A DNA stretch of 64,000 nucleotides from Vibrio sp. DW001 (lineage in GTDB: Bacteria > Pseudomonadota > Gammaproteobacteria > Enterobacterales > Vibrionaceae). The stretch is from NCBI RefSeq assembly GCF_029016285.1, contig NZ_CP091975.1, forward strand, positions 1,116,001 to 1,180,000. Reading direction: 5' to 3'. Both the position numbers and the translations under genes were made by a program. The notes under the pieces are model-generated. The model was not told where the DNA came from, searched no databases, and saw nothing but the letters and a program-made list of their open reading frames with translations. Position 1 is the first letter of the stretch; each line of letters begins with the position of its first letter. Shown here piece by piece: positions 28,044 to 37,346 of this stretch.

Positions 28044-28682
28044 AGTTACTCCTTTACTACTAAACTCTGAGTTATGAAGCATTTACACTTCGTCCAATAT
28101 GGATTAACTACTAAGTAACATTATTAACTCTTTTAATACTAACTTGATGGAGTTAATTCTGTTATCTCTGTAGAAAACTAGATTTTATCTCTAGTTTCTA
28201 AGGTAAATTTCAGAGTTTTGTTCTGTGTTGTATAGTGTGTGTTTGCGAAATCTGAAACAATCAGCTACGCGTTGAGTGGAGATTACAGAGATAGATAGAG
28301 TAAAGCAATAGAAATGGGTTGTTAAAAAATATAATTATTTTGGTTCTAAAAGTGTTAATGCGGCTATATTTTGGGAGAATAGTTTATGTTTTATCTTAAA
28401 GGCAGTGTTAATATCTTATATTAGAGAAATTAATAGATAATATTACTTTTCCTCATGACAGTGCGTATGACTGAAAAATGTGCAATATGCACAATTATCT
28501 TACTATTTGTCTAGAATTTTGGTTATTTAAGGCTTTCATACTGATAAAGTGAAACAGACATAAAAGGTTAGAGGACGATGTGTGATAACCGCTACAGTTT
28601 CAAAGCTTGCTTGTGATGGTTGCTTGTGAATATTAGCTTCGTCTGTTATTTAGTCAATATATCAAATAAAGGAGAACGTGTT
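28044..28682. promoter_or_regulatory. AT-rich divergent intergenic region
   Basis: These 639 bases carry no gene I can support. They hold the promoter region of the NSS transporter (leftward) and of the small membrane protein (rightward). A 15-bp dyad TGTGC-AATAT-GCACA lies at 28479-28493 and could be an operator. No T-tract terminator is obvious. Confidence 0.5.
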
Positions 28683-28772
28683 ATGGAATACAACTTAAAA
28701 ATGGCACTAACGGTTGTTGCAGGATCTTATGCTGTCATTCTTTTCTGTAGCTTTGTAGCGATCGCTAACTAA
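28683..28772 (+). CDS. 29-residue single-helix membrane protein (YnhF-like)
   Basis: The ORF reads MEYNLKMALTVVAGSYAVI then LFCSFVAIAN, one hydrophobic helix with a charged N-terminus. AAAGGAGAACGTGTT supplies a strong ribosome site at good spacing. Length and pattern resemble the YnhF family of tiny inner-membrane proteins, but similarity at this length is weak evidence. It is 21 bp upstream of the patatin gene and probably co-transcribed with it. Confidence 0.7.
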   Translation: MEYNLKMALTVVAGSYAVILFCSFVAIAN

Positions 28773-28793
28773 TCGTTATATGAAGCGTACACT

Positions 28794-29954
28794 ATGTCCA
28801 ATCGGGGTGTTGTAAGTGGTATACATTCAGACTTAGATCTTATTAAGTATGGTAAGTACCAAAATGGGCGCAGTGCATTGGTTACTCAAGGAGGAGGCCA
28901 ATGTGGTATTTTTACGTCTGGAGTTTTAGATGCCTTTCTCCTTTCCAATTTTGATCCCTTCGATGTCTTCTATGGTACATCAGCAGGTGCGTTAAATATT
29001 AGCGCGTACTTGTGCCGACAACCCGGTATGGGCAAAGCTTTTACATTAGATTTGACGACAGATGATAGGTTTTTCCATCTGTTCAGTTATATGCGACGTA
29101 AACAAAGTATGGATCTTGATTGGGCACTGAATAAATTTCGCGATTATCCTTACAAGCTTGATCTGGATATGGGACGAAAAATCCTAAGAGAGAGGCAAGC
29201 ATTTGCTGCTGTTACCGAAGTTAGTAGCATTAAAGACAGATATGTTCCGTTATTGACAGAAAACTGGTATGACGTCATGCGGGCAACGTGTGCTATTCCG
29301 GGTCTTTACTCTGAAGAAGTGATAATTGAGGGTAAGAGGTTTGTTGATGGTGGTGTGACCGCCGCTATACCCGTCCAAGAAGCTTGGCGACAGGGTGCTC
29401 GTAATATTATTGTCATTCGAACAGAAAGCCTCGAAACAGAAGTAGAAAAAATCAGAGAGTTAAATATTGATATCCATTGGATTAAAGAACCAATGAATAA
29501 TGTTCAGGAGCGTTGGAATAAAACCGTTGAACAGTGGAAAAACGAGTGGAGTGGTTTCTGGCAGGAACAAATAGATAAATCGAAACAGAAGAAAACACAC
29601 CATAAGCATTTAGATATTCTTAATGGCGGGCGCTGGTTGTATGGGGCAGGCGATGTGTATCGCTTAAGTCATTTACTGGGCGGAAAGTTTGATTCAGGTT
29701 TGGCCGACTTTTTTATGGTTCATTATCAAAGCCTTACACTAACTAATGCATTCTTGAGTCACCCTCCTGACGATTGTTTTATTGTGCAAATAGTGCCTTC
29801 TGAGCCGCTAAAATCTTCACCGCTAATGAGCAAAAAAGAAGATCTTATCTTTGATTATGAACTGGGTCTTAGTGCGGGTTACGAATTTATCAAGCAACAC
29901 TCTTTAGCGAGAAAGAACGCAGCGAATATACCTGAATCCAGATGTAAATATTAG
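28794..29954 (+). CDS. Patatin-like phospholipase (YjjU type)
   Basis: This 386-residue lipid acyl hydrolase has the glycine-rich oxyanion loop GGGQCG (33-38), nucleophile Ser63 in GTSAG and catalytic Asp185 in VDGG, so the Ser-Asp dyad is intact. No signal peptide is present, indicating cytoplasmic action on membrane lipids or a peripheral role. It follows the tiny membrane protein by 21 bp, and a MITE-like element starts 10 bp after its stop. The YjjU comparison rests on overall pattern. Confidence 0.88.
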   Translation: MSNRGVVSGIHSDLDLIKYGKYQNGRSALVTQGGGQCGIFTSGVLDAFLLSNFDPFDVFYGTSAGALNISAYLCRQPGMGKAFTLDLTTDDRFFHLFSYMRRKQSMDLDWALNKFRDYPYKLDLDMGRKILRERQAFAAVTEVSSIKDRYVPLLTENWYDVMRATCAIPGLYSEEVIIEGKRFVDGGVTAAIPVQEAWRQGARNIIVIRTESLETEVEKIRELNIDIHWIKEPMNNVQERWNKTVEQWKNEWSGFWQEQIDKSKQKKTHHKHLDILNGGRWLYGAGDVYRLSHLLGGKFDSGLADFFMVHYQSLTLTNAFLSHPPDDCFIVQIVPSEPLKSSPLMSKKEDLIFDYELGLSAGYEFIKQHSLARKNAANIPESRCKY

Positions 29955-29963
29955 GTGAGGACT

Positions 29964-30132
29964 TAGGGGCGGTTGATCTTTCGTGGTTAAATTTTATCCG
30001 GGATAAGCGTTTGTAGGTGATTTCTACTGCGTTATCAACTTTAAAGGTAGAACCACTACCTTTAAAACCTCCGCCTTGCATAAATGACCAACAATTCGCT
30101 GTAAAATAGCCTCGAATGATCAACCGCCCCTA
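29964..30132. mobile_element. MITE-like element, 15-bp terminal inverted repeats including TA ends
   Basis: TAGGGGCGGTTGATC (29964-29978) recurs as the exact reverse complement GATCAACCGCCCCTA (30118-30132). The roughly 165-bp segment inside is non-coding for any known transposase. If the TA at each end is a target duplication, the GGGGCGGTTGATC tips fit an IS630/mariner-like, transposase-less miniature element. It sits between the convergent patatin and pykA genes and may double as a terminator hairpin. Confidence 0.65.
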
Positions 30133-30146
30133 GTACTGATAAGCGA

Positions 30147-31592
30147 CTATTGCACGGTTATTATTCGCATACAGTTCGTTGAACCAATGATGTCCATTAC
30201 GTCGCCCTGCGTAATAATGACAATATCACCACTATGTACATAGCCTTTATTTTTTAAAGTATTAATTGCTTCTTGAGCCGATGATATGCCCGCATCTGCA
30301 TGGGAATCAAAGTACACAGGTGTAACCCCTCGATATAAAGATGATTTGTTTAAGGTCGATTCATTGCGAGAGAGTGCAAATATAGGGAGGCCAGAGCTTA
30401 GACGAGACATCATAAGTGGTGTTTTACCTGATTCTGTCAGTGATATCATTGCTTTCACACCTTCCAAATGATTGGCAGAATACATCGTTGCCATCGCTAT
30501 TGCTTCTTCGGTCGCTTGGAATGTCTTATCAATACGATAACTGGATGTACTCAAAGACGGCATTTTTTCCGCACCAACACAAACGCTGGCCATTGATATT
30601 ACGGTTTCAACGGGGTGTGCACCAACGGCGGTCTCGCCGGATAGCATAACCGCGTCTGTACCATCTAATACGGCGTTAGCGACATCCATTACTTCAGCAC
30701 GTGTTGGCATAGAGTTGACTATCATTGACTCCATCATCTGAGTCGCGGTGATCACGGTTCGGTTTAAACTGCGAGTACGTTTAATGAGTTGTTTTTGGAC
30801 TCCGATCAATTCAGGGTCACCGATCTCCACACCTAGATCACCACGGGCGACCATGATGACATCTGAAGCGAGAATTATGTCATCTATGCTTTCTGCATTT
30901 GCAACCGTTTCGGCTCTTTCAACTTTAGCGACTAATTTCGCTTCCAATCCTGCATCACGGGCAAGCCTTCTCGCGTATCTCATATCTTCCCCATTACGCG
31001 GGAATGAGATAGCGAGATAATCGACTTTTATTTTAGCCGCGGTCAAAATATCTTGTTTGTCTTTTTCAGTAAGCGCTTCTGCAGATAGTCCTCCGCCTTT
31101 TTTATTGATCCCTTTGTTGTTTGAAAGCACGCCACCGATGACAACTTCAGTAAACACTTTGTTGCCTTTCACGGATATAACTTTGAGCTGAACTCGACCA
31201 TCGTCAAGCATTAACAGATCGCCGTTAGAAACATCTTGCGGTAGGTTTTTATAGTCCAAACCAACGGCGTCTTGATCACCCATCCCTGCTTCTAGTTCGC
31301 TATCTAAGGTGAATTTCTCCCCAACGACGAGGTCGACTTTGCCATTTTTAAAAGTAGAGACTCGAATTTTAGGGCCTTGTAAGTCACCAAGAATAGCGAT
31401 GTGTTGACCTAATTTTGCAGCAATTTCTTTGACCTTTTTTGCTCTTTTAATGTGGTCATGAGCACTGCCATGTGAAAAATTCATGCGGACAACGTTTGCA
31501 CCAGCTTTGATGATTTCTTCGAGGACATTGTCTTTATCTGTGGCAGGACCAAGTGTGGTAACAATTTTTGTTCTTCTAAGCATTTCTACCAT
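30147..31592 (-). CDS. pykA: Pyruvate kinase II
   Basis: This 481-residue enzyme converts PEP and ADP to pyruvate and ATP in the last glycolytic step. It is closer to E. coli PykA (AMP/sugar-phosphate-activated) than Pyk[16 protein letters not shown] start, [44 protein letters not shown] and [14 protein letters not shown] lies 7 bases before ATG 31592, supporting that start over the internal Met. It diverges from mlc and converges on the patatin gene across the MITE-like element. Confidence 0.95.
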   Translation of the reverse strand: MVEMLRRTKIVTTLGPATDKDNVLEEIIKAGANVVRMNFSHGSAHDHIKRAKKVKEIAAKLGQHIAILGDLQGPKIRVSTFKNGKVDLVVGEKFTLDSELEAGMGDQDAVGLDYKNLPQDVSNGDLLMLDDGRVQLKVISVKGNKVFTEVVIGGVLSNNKGINKKGGGLSAEALTEKDKQDILTAAKIKVDYLAISFPRNGEDMRYARRLARDAGLEAKLVAKVERAETVANAESIDDIILASDVIMVARGDLGVEIGDPELIGVQKQLIKRTRSLNRTVITATQMMESMIVNSMPTRAEVMDVANAVLDGTDAVMLSGETAVGAHPVETVISMASVCVGAEKMPSLSTSSYRIDKTFQATEEAIAMATMYSANHLEGVKAMISLTESGKTPLMMSRLSSGLPIFALSRNESTLNKSSLYRGVTPVYFDSHADAGISSAQEAINTLKNKGYVHSGDIVIITQGDVMDIIGSTNCMRIITVQ

Positions 31593-31880
31593 TTTTTATC
31601 TCCGTTACTGACTTTACCCTTTGAGTATATGATATGAATCTAAGGCGAGAAAAAAGAATTGTTCTATTGGGGTGTAGTTATCATTTAGGGTAAAGTGTTT
31701 TGACAGCGTTGGAATCCTGTCCTGGATCAATTATTTCGGTGTTTGAAATATAAATTTCTCTCTATTTATGAACTAAATACGATTTGTGCGTGATACTGGT
31801 CACGGCGATTTGCTAAGGCGCTTCACAATTACTTCGCAAAGTAAAAAAATCACCCTAACAGTGTTATTTTGGAGTTTCAG

Positions 31881-33095
31881 ATGTACATGGCTCAACCAGG
31901 CCATATTGATCATATCAAACAGTTCAATGCTGGTCGTGTGTATAAATTAATTGATGAGCTTGGCCCAATCTCTCGTATCGATCTGTCGAAAACGAGTTCT
32001 TTGGCGCCGGCAAGTATCACAAAAATTACTCGTGAGCTTATCGATGCACATCTTATTCATGAAACTACGGTTCAGGAAGCGACGAGTCGTGGGCGGCCTG
32101 CTGTCGGTTTACAAACTAACAATGAGGGTTGGCAGTTTCTCTCTATGAGATTAGGTCGTGGATATTTAACTATCGCACTGCATGAGTTAGGTGGTTCGGT
32201 TTTAGTTGATACAAAAATAGATATTCATGAAGTAGAACAAGATGATCTACTCGCACGTCTTCTCCATGAAACGGAGGAATTTTTTCAGACCTATGCCGAT
32301 CAGTTAAATAGAGTAACCAGTATTTCAGTAACGCTGCCGGGTTTGGTTAACTCTGAGCACGGTATTGTGATTCAAATGCCACACTACAATGTCGCCAATT
32401 TGCCTTTGGGCCCAGAAATGTACAAGGCGACAGGTTTGCCTGTCTTTATTGCCAATGATACGCACGCATGGGCACTTGCTGAGAAACTGTTTGGGAACTC
32501 TCAGGTAAACGATAGTTCTGTGTTGATTTCGATTCATCACGGTGTTGGCGCGGGTATTGTGCTAGATGGTCGAGTACTTCAGGGTAAAAATGGTAATATT
32601 GGTGATCTTGGGCATATTCAGATAGATCCCGCTGGTAAGCGTTGTCATTGTGGTAACTATGGCTGCCTTGAAACGGTCGCGAGTTCTAAGGCAATTAGAG
32701 AAGAAGTCACAATGCGTCTTGAACAGGGAGAAGTCTCCTCTATTGATGCTGCCAACCCCACTATCGAAGCGATCTGTTCTGCCGCCGCGGCGGGTGATCC
32801 TCTCGCGGTGGAGGTGATTGAAAAGCTAGGTTATTATTTGGGGTCAGCGATCGCTATCATGATCAATCTGTTTAACCCTGAAAAAATACTCATTGGCGGT
32901 GCCATTAACCGTGCTAAATCTATTCTTTATCCTGCTATAGAGTCTTCGATTAAGAAGCAAAGTTTAGCCGTTTATCATCGAAATGTAGATATAGTCGAGA
33001 GTCGCTTTCTCAAGCAAGCCACTATGCCTGGCGCCGCGTTAATTAAACAGGCTATGTATGATGGAGAGTTATTAATGAAGGTCGTGGAGGGCTGA
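31881..33095 (+). CDS. mlc: Mlc, ROK-family glucose-responsive repressor
   Basis: Mlc represses PTS genes such as ptsG and is sequestered by dephosphorylated PtsG during glucose uptake. The 404-residue protein has an N-terminal helix-turn-helix (SRIDLSKTSSLAPASITKITREL), a ROK domain with SVTLPGLV and GVGAGIV, and the zinc motif RCHCGNYGCLE. It matches E. coli Mlc along its length. ATG 31881 is preceded by GGAG; TTG 31869 also in frame is less likely. Its target ptsG lies 6 kb away in the same window. Confidence 0.93.
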   Translation: MYMAQPGHIDHIKQFNAGRVYKLIDELGPISRIDLSKTSSLAPASITKITRELIDAHLIHETTVQEATSRGRPAVGLQTNNEGWQFLSMRLGRGYLTIALHELGGSVLVDTKIDIHEVEQDDLLARLLHETEEFFQTYADQLNRVTSISVTLPGLVNSEHGIVIQMPHYNVANLPLGPEMYKATGLPVFIANDTHAWALAEKLFGNSQVNDSSVLISIHHGVGAGIVLDGRVLQGKNGNIGDLGHIQIDPAGKRCHCGNYGCLETVASSKAIREEVTMRLEQGEVSSIDAANPTIEAICSAAAAGDPLAVEVIEKLGYYLGSAIAIMINLFNPEKILIGGAINRAKSILYPAIESSIKKQSLAVYHRNVDIVESRFLKQATMPGAALIKQAMYDGELLMKVVEG

Positions 33096-33273
33096 TTTTT
33101 GGTACATGTTATGTATTGAAAATTGATATTAATCAGTTGTCTCATGTTTTCGTGGTGTGTCTATGGATACTGGATAGGTTTATCCGATGTTGTATAGTAT
33201 AAATAACGGTATCGTAATTTTTTGTTTCTAAGTGTGAATTAGAACTTAATTCCAATCTCTGTGAGAAAGTTGT

Positions 33274-34215
33274 ATGTCTGGAGTATTAAGTAGCGTTGAT
33301 CAAAGAACGAACTTGGTGGGTGAAAACCGACTTGAGTTGTTGTTGTTTAAACTGAGCAATCGCCAACTGTTTGCGATCAATGTGTTTAAGGTTAAAGAAA
33401 TACTAAAAGTGCCTGTTGTAACTAAATTGCCAGGCTCTCACCCAAATGTCATTGGTGTGGCTTCTTTACGTGGAGAGTCAGTACCTATTATTGATCTTCG
33501 TGCTGCTATTGGGTACCGACCTATGCACCCAGATGAAGAGCAGAATTTAATTATTACAGAATACAACCGAAGTGTTCAGGGTTTTTTAGTCGGCCAAGTT
33601 CGTAATATTGTAAACACAACGTGGACTGATATTGCGCCGCCACCTAAAACAGCTGGTAAATCAAACTACTTAACGGCCATCACCAATATAGAAGACGAAG
33701 GCGTACAGAAGATTGTTGAGATCATCGACGTAGAGAAGGTATTGGCTCAGATTATTGATTACGATATTTCTATTTCCGAAGGCGTTCTTGATGAGCGGCT
33801 TGCGACTCAAATGGTGGGTAGGAGTGTCCTAGTCGTTGATGATTCATCGACCGCTAGAGGACAAATAAAAGGTACACTTGAACAATTAGGCTTGCATATT
33901 ATTGAGTGTGGTGATGGTTTAGAGGCCCTGAATTTACTACGCAAGTGGAGTGATGAAGGTATAGACGTTACTGAAAAACTGATGATGATGATTACCGACG
34001 CTGAAATGCCAGAAATGGATGGGTATAGATTAACTTACGAAGTACGGAATGACCCACGAATGAAGAATCTATTTGTTACTCTAAATACCTCTTTGAGTGG
34101 TAGTTTTAATGATGCAATGGTAGAAAAAGTCGGCTGTGATCGCTTTATCTCTAAATTCCAACCCGATCTTTTGGTGGGTGTGGCCCAAGAGAGAATGAAG
34201 CAGATTTTGGACTAG
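33274..34215 (+). CDS. cheV: CheV-type chemotaxis coupling protein
   Basis: This 313-residue protein joins an N-terminal CheW-like coupling domain (about 20-165; IGVASLRGESVPIIDL) to a response-regulator receiver (about 184-310). The receiver has the acidic pair in LVVDDSS, phospho-acceptor Asp242 in ITDAEMPEMDG and the conserved lysine in RFISKFQPD. CheV proteins tune receptor-kinase arrays and adaptation. It stands alone, 178 bp after mlc; dnaE2 converges on it after 32 bp. Confidence 0.93.
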   Translation: MSGVLSSVDQRTNLVGENRLELLLFKLSNRQLFAINVFKVKEILKVPVVTKLPGSHPNVIGVASLRGESVPIIDLRAAIGYRPMHPDEEQNLIITEYNRSVQGFLVGQVRNIVNTTWTDIAPPPKTAGKSNYLTAITNIEDEGVQKIVEIIDVEKVLAQIIDYDISISEGVLDERLATQMVGRSVLVVDDSSTARGQIKGTLEQLGLHIIECGDGLEALNLLRKWSDEGIDVTEKLMMMITDAEMPEMDGYRLTYEVRNDPRMKNLFVTLNTSLSGSFNDAMVEKVGCDRFISKFQPDLLVGVAQERMKQILD

Positions 34216-34247
34216 TGTTCTACGGCATTGTTACGCCGGAAATAAAC

Positions 34248-37200
34248 TTAATGGAAATCTCGAGATTGGGTACTAAGCTGTGCGATAGAATCGGTTAAAT
34301 CAATCAGCTTACCTGCAATAACATGGGTTACTTGCCCATCATGCTCTAGTATCCCTTTTACTTTTAGTATTTTAGCGGTTAGATACGCTTCCTGTTGAGC
34401 CCTTGCGGTATTAGACCATACCACTACATTGACATTACCTGTGTCATCTTCCAAAGTGAAAAATGTTACACCTGCCGCGGTCCCAGGAGATTGTCGGCCC
34501 GTAACAATCCCTGCTACCGTCACCAGTGATTTGTGTGGCTGATTTAACAATTCTACCTGCCGCGTAAATGGACCTAATATTCCTTTTTCTTCCAACAAGG
34601 TTATAGGGTGTTTTGCGAGCGATACGCCTGTTGCAGCATAGTCTTCAGTTAATGTTTCAAATTCATTCTCTTGGTATTGGAACGCATTGTTGTCGGTAGA
34701 GTTTTGTCGAAAAAGAGGGTAATCCTGTACTGAATCCATTACGGCCCAGCGGGTTGCATATCGGTCTCCTGAAAGTGCTTTTAAGGCATCAGCAGACGCT
34801 AAGGCTTCGATATCCTTTTTGTTCAAACCGATGCTTTTGAGTTGCCCACTACTGCTATACCCATTTTCTGGACGATTATTGATAAGTTGTTTGGCCCCTT
34901 TTTCTGAAAGCCCTCGAACAAGGCGAAACCCTAGGCGTAAGGCGTAACCTTGGTTGTTTCGTTGATCGTTAGGCACCATGATGTGGTCGTATTTTGAATG
35001 ATTCACTGATACCGGTAGAACGGAAATATTATGTCGTCGGGCGTCTTGAATAAGCTGAGATGGGCTATAAAATCCCATCGGTAAGCTGTTTAAAATAGAG
35101 GTGTAAAAGGCTTCAGGATAATAATATTTTAGCCATGCAGAGCAGTAGGCTAATATTGCAAAAGAGGCAGAATGACTCTCAGGAAAACCATATTCACCAA
35201 AGCCGCATATTTGATTAAAGATGCGCTGTGCAAACTCAGCGTCATAACCTCTTTCTAACATGCCATTGATAAGCTTATCCTTGAACTTAAACACATGACC
35301 ATTTTTTTTCCATGCGGCCATCGCTCGTCGTAGTTGGTCGGCCTCTCCTCCTGTAAAACCCGCTGCCACCATGGCTAACTTAATGACTTGTTCTTGAAAT
35401 ATGGGGACGCCCATCGTGCGATGTAGAACGTCACGAACGGCTTCCGAAGGGTAAGTGATAGGCTCTTTACCATCTCGCCGCTTTAGGAACGGGTGAACCA
35501 TGTCGCCTTGAATAGGTCCAGGACGAACAATAGCTATTTGAATAACAAGATCGTAATAACACCTCGGTTTCAAACGCGGTAGCATGCTCATTTGAGCTCG
35601 AGATTCAATCTGAAATACACCCACGGTATCTGCTTTTTGTAGCATGGCGTAGACTTTGTCATCATCTTGCATGCGACTGATATCCGGGATAGTTAACGTA
35701 CGTTGTTCATGTTTTTGTATGAGATCGAAGCATTTTCTAATCGCGCTGAGCATACCAAGAGCAAGTACATCGACTTTTAATAATTTGAGCGTTTCTAAAT
35801 CATCTTTGTCCCATTGGATCACTGTTCTTTCGGGCATAGAGGCATTTTCGATTGGAACCAGTTCATATAGAGGGCCAGAAGAGATAACAAAGCCACCAAC
35901 ATGTTGAGATAGATGACGTGGAAACCCCATGATCTCATTAACCAGTTGTATAAATTGTTGGCCTTTTAGCGAGTCGGGTTTTAGGCCTAATTCGGTGAGC
36001 TGGGCTTGCCAATCGAGGGTGCGATCACGTCGATTGGTGTTCTTTATAAAAAAGTCCAACTGAGTTTCTGAAATGCCTAACGCCTTACCGACGTCTCGAA
36101 CTGCGCTTTTGTATCGATAACTGATCACCGTTGCGGCTAAAGCGGCTCTCTCTCGGCCATATTTCTTATAGATATATTGAATCACCTCTTCTCGCCTTTC
36201 GTGCTCAAAGTCGACATCGATGTCTGGTGGCTCATCTCTCTCTTTACTGATAAAACGTTCAAACAGAACGGAGATCTGTCTTGGATCGACAGCAGTAATC
36301 TCTAAACAATAACAAACAACAGAATTGGCGGCTGAACCTCGTCCTTGATAGAGAATACGCTGACTTTTGGCGAACATGACAATGTCATGGATAGTTAAAA
36401 AATAGAAAGGATATTTTAACTCTTCTATTAGAATTAATTCCTTGTCTATCGTTGCTTGAACCTCAGTAGGAACCCCATTAGGGAAACGAATTTGTTTTCC
36501 GTTTTCAACTAATTCGCGCAGATAACTCATGGGGGTATGCCCGATGGGTATGAGTTCTGCCGGATATTGGTAACAAAGCTCTTTCATCGTAAACGTACAT
36601 TGCTGTGCCAGTTTGTGCGAGGCTTGCAACCACGAAGACTCAAAGATAATTTGCAGCTTATCCATGGGGCGTAAGCTTTGCTCGGTATTACTAATAAGAT
36701 GTTGTTTAATGCCAGTAATAGCACTGTTTTCTCGTATTGCTGTTAGCGTATGTTGAAGTGGTAAACGTGTTGCACTATGCATTAATACCCCGCCACAAGC
36801 CGTGATTGGAATATTGAATAAGCCCGCTAATTGTTTGCAGTGGTCGAGATAACATTTGTCTGTGCTTTTTAGGTGGCGTTGGAGGCCAAGCCACATCCTT
36901 TCTTGGTGATGTTTCACTAACCAGTCTCCCCAATATTGATCGCAGTGTTTCTGACGAGGCAACCAAAGGATATAGCAGTATTTAAGGGACATAATATCCC
37001 ACTCCGAGAGATTGTATTTGCCTTTCTCTGCTCGTCTTCTTGCATTGGTGATGACTCGACATAGTTCGGCGTAAGCTTCGCGTGTAGGGCTAAGTAAGAC
37101 TATCTGGCATTCAGAATTGAGCCAAAACATACTGCCGATAATAAGTCTAACCTTGAGCTTTTTCTCTTCGATGGTACGAAAAGCACGGACGACACCAGCG

Positions 37201-37346
37201 ACTGAACATTCATCCGTAATAGCAATAGCAGAATAACGTAGGAAATCGGCCTGCAAAACCAGTTCTTCTGGGTGAGAAGCCCCTGTTAAAAAAGAGAAAT
37301 TACTCTGGCAAAAGAGTTCAGCGTAGTTGAGTGAGTGGGGCGTCAT
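34248..37346 (-). CDS. dnaE2: DnaE2 (ImuC), error-prone DNA polymerase III alpha-like
   Basis: This 1032-residue C-family polymerase carries out SOS translesion synthesis with ImuA and ImuB. An N-terminal PHP domain (YAELFCQSNFSFLTGASHPEEL) is followed by palm residues in RDEPPDIDVDFEHERR and a C-terminal OB-fold ending VIAGKLIDLTDSI. Length is typical of DnaE2 and shorter than replicative DnaE (about 1160). Its ATG abuts the imuB stop codon without spacer, so translation is coupled. The replicative dnaE is not in this window. Confidence 0.95.
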   Translation of the reverse strand: MTPHSLNYAELFCQSNFSFLTGASHPEELVLQADFLRYSAIAITDECSVAGVVRAFRTIEEKKLKVRLIIGSMFWLNSECQIVLLSPTREAYAELCRVITNARRRAEKGKYNLSEWDIMSLKYCYILWLPRQKHCDQYWGDWLVKHHQERMWLGLQRHLKSTDKCYLDHCKQLAGLFNIPITACGGVLMHSATRLPLQHTLTAIRENSAITGIKQHLISNTEQSLRPMDKLQIIFESSWLQASHKLAQQCTFTMKELCYQYPAELIPIGHTPMSYLRELVENGKQIRFPNGVPTEVQATIDKELILIEELKYPFYFLTIHDIVMFAKSQRILYQGRGSAANSVVCYCLEITAVDPRQISVLFERFISKERDEPPDIDVDFEHERREEVIQYIYKKYGRERAALAATVISYRYKSAVRDVGKALGISETQLDFFIKNTNRRDRTLDWQAQLTELGLKPDSLKGQQFIQLVNEIMGFPRHLSQHVGGFVISSGPLYELVPIENASMPERTVIQWDKDDLETLKLLKVDVLALGMLSAIRKCFDLIQKHEQRTLTIPDISRMQDDDKVYAMLQKADTVGVFQIESRAQMSMLPRLKPRCYYDLVIQIAIVRPGPIQGDMVHPFLKRRDGKEPITYPSEAVRDVLHRTMGVPIFQEQVIKLAMVAAGFTGGEADQLRRAMAAWKKNGHVFKFKDKLINGMLERGYDAEFAQRIFNQICGFGEYGFPESHSASFAILAYCSAWLKYYYPEAFYTSILNSLPMGFYSPSQLIQDARRHNISVLPVSVNHSKYDHIMVPNDQRNNQGYALRLGFRLVRGLSEKGAKQLINNRPENGYSSSGQLKSIGLNKKDIEALASADALKALSGDRYATRWAVMDSVQDYPLFRQNSTDNNAFQYQENEFETLTEDYAATGVSLAKHPITLLEEKGILGPFTRQVELLNQPHKSLVTVAGIVTGRQSPGTAAGVTFFTLEDDTGNVNVVVWSNTARAQQEAYLTAKILKVKGILEHDGQVTHVIAGKLIDLTDSIAQLSTQSRDFH

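Noticed and set aside
29890..30123. 77-residue minus-strand frame in the MITE-like element
   Set aside because: It overlaps the patatin end and inverted repeat, with no resemblance to a transposase.
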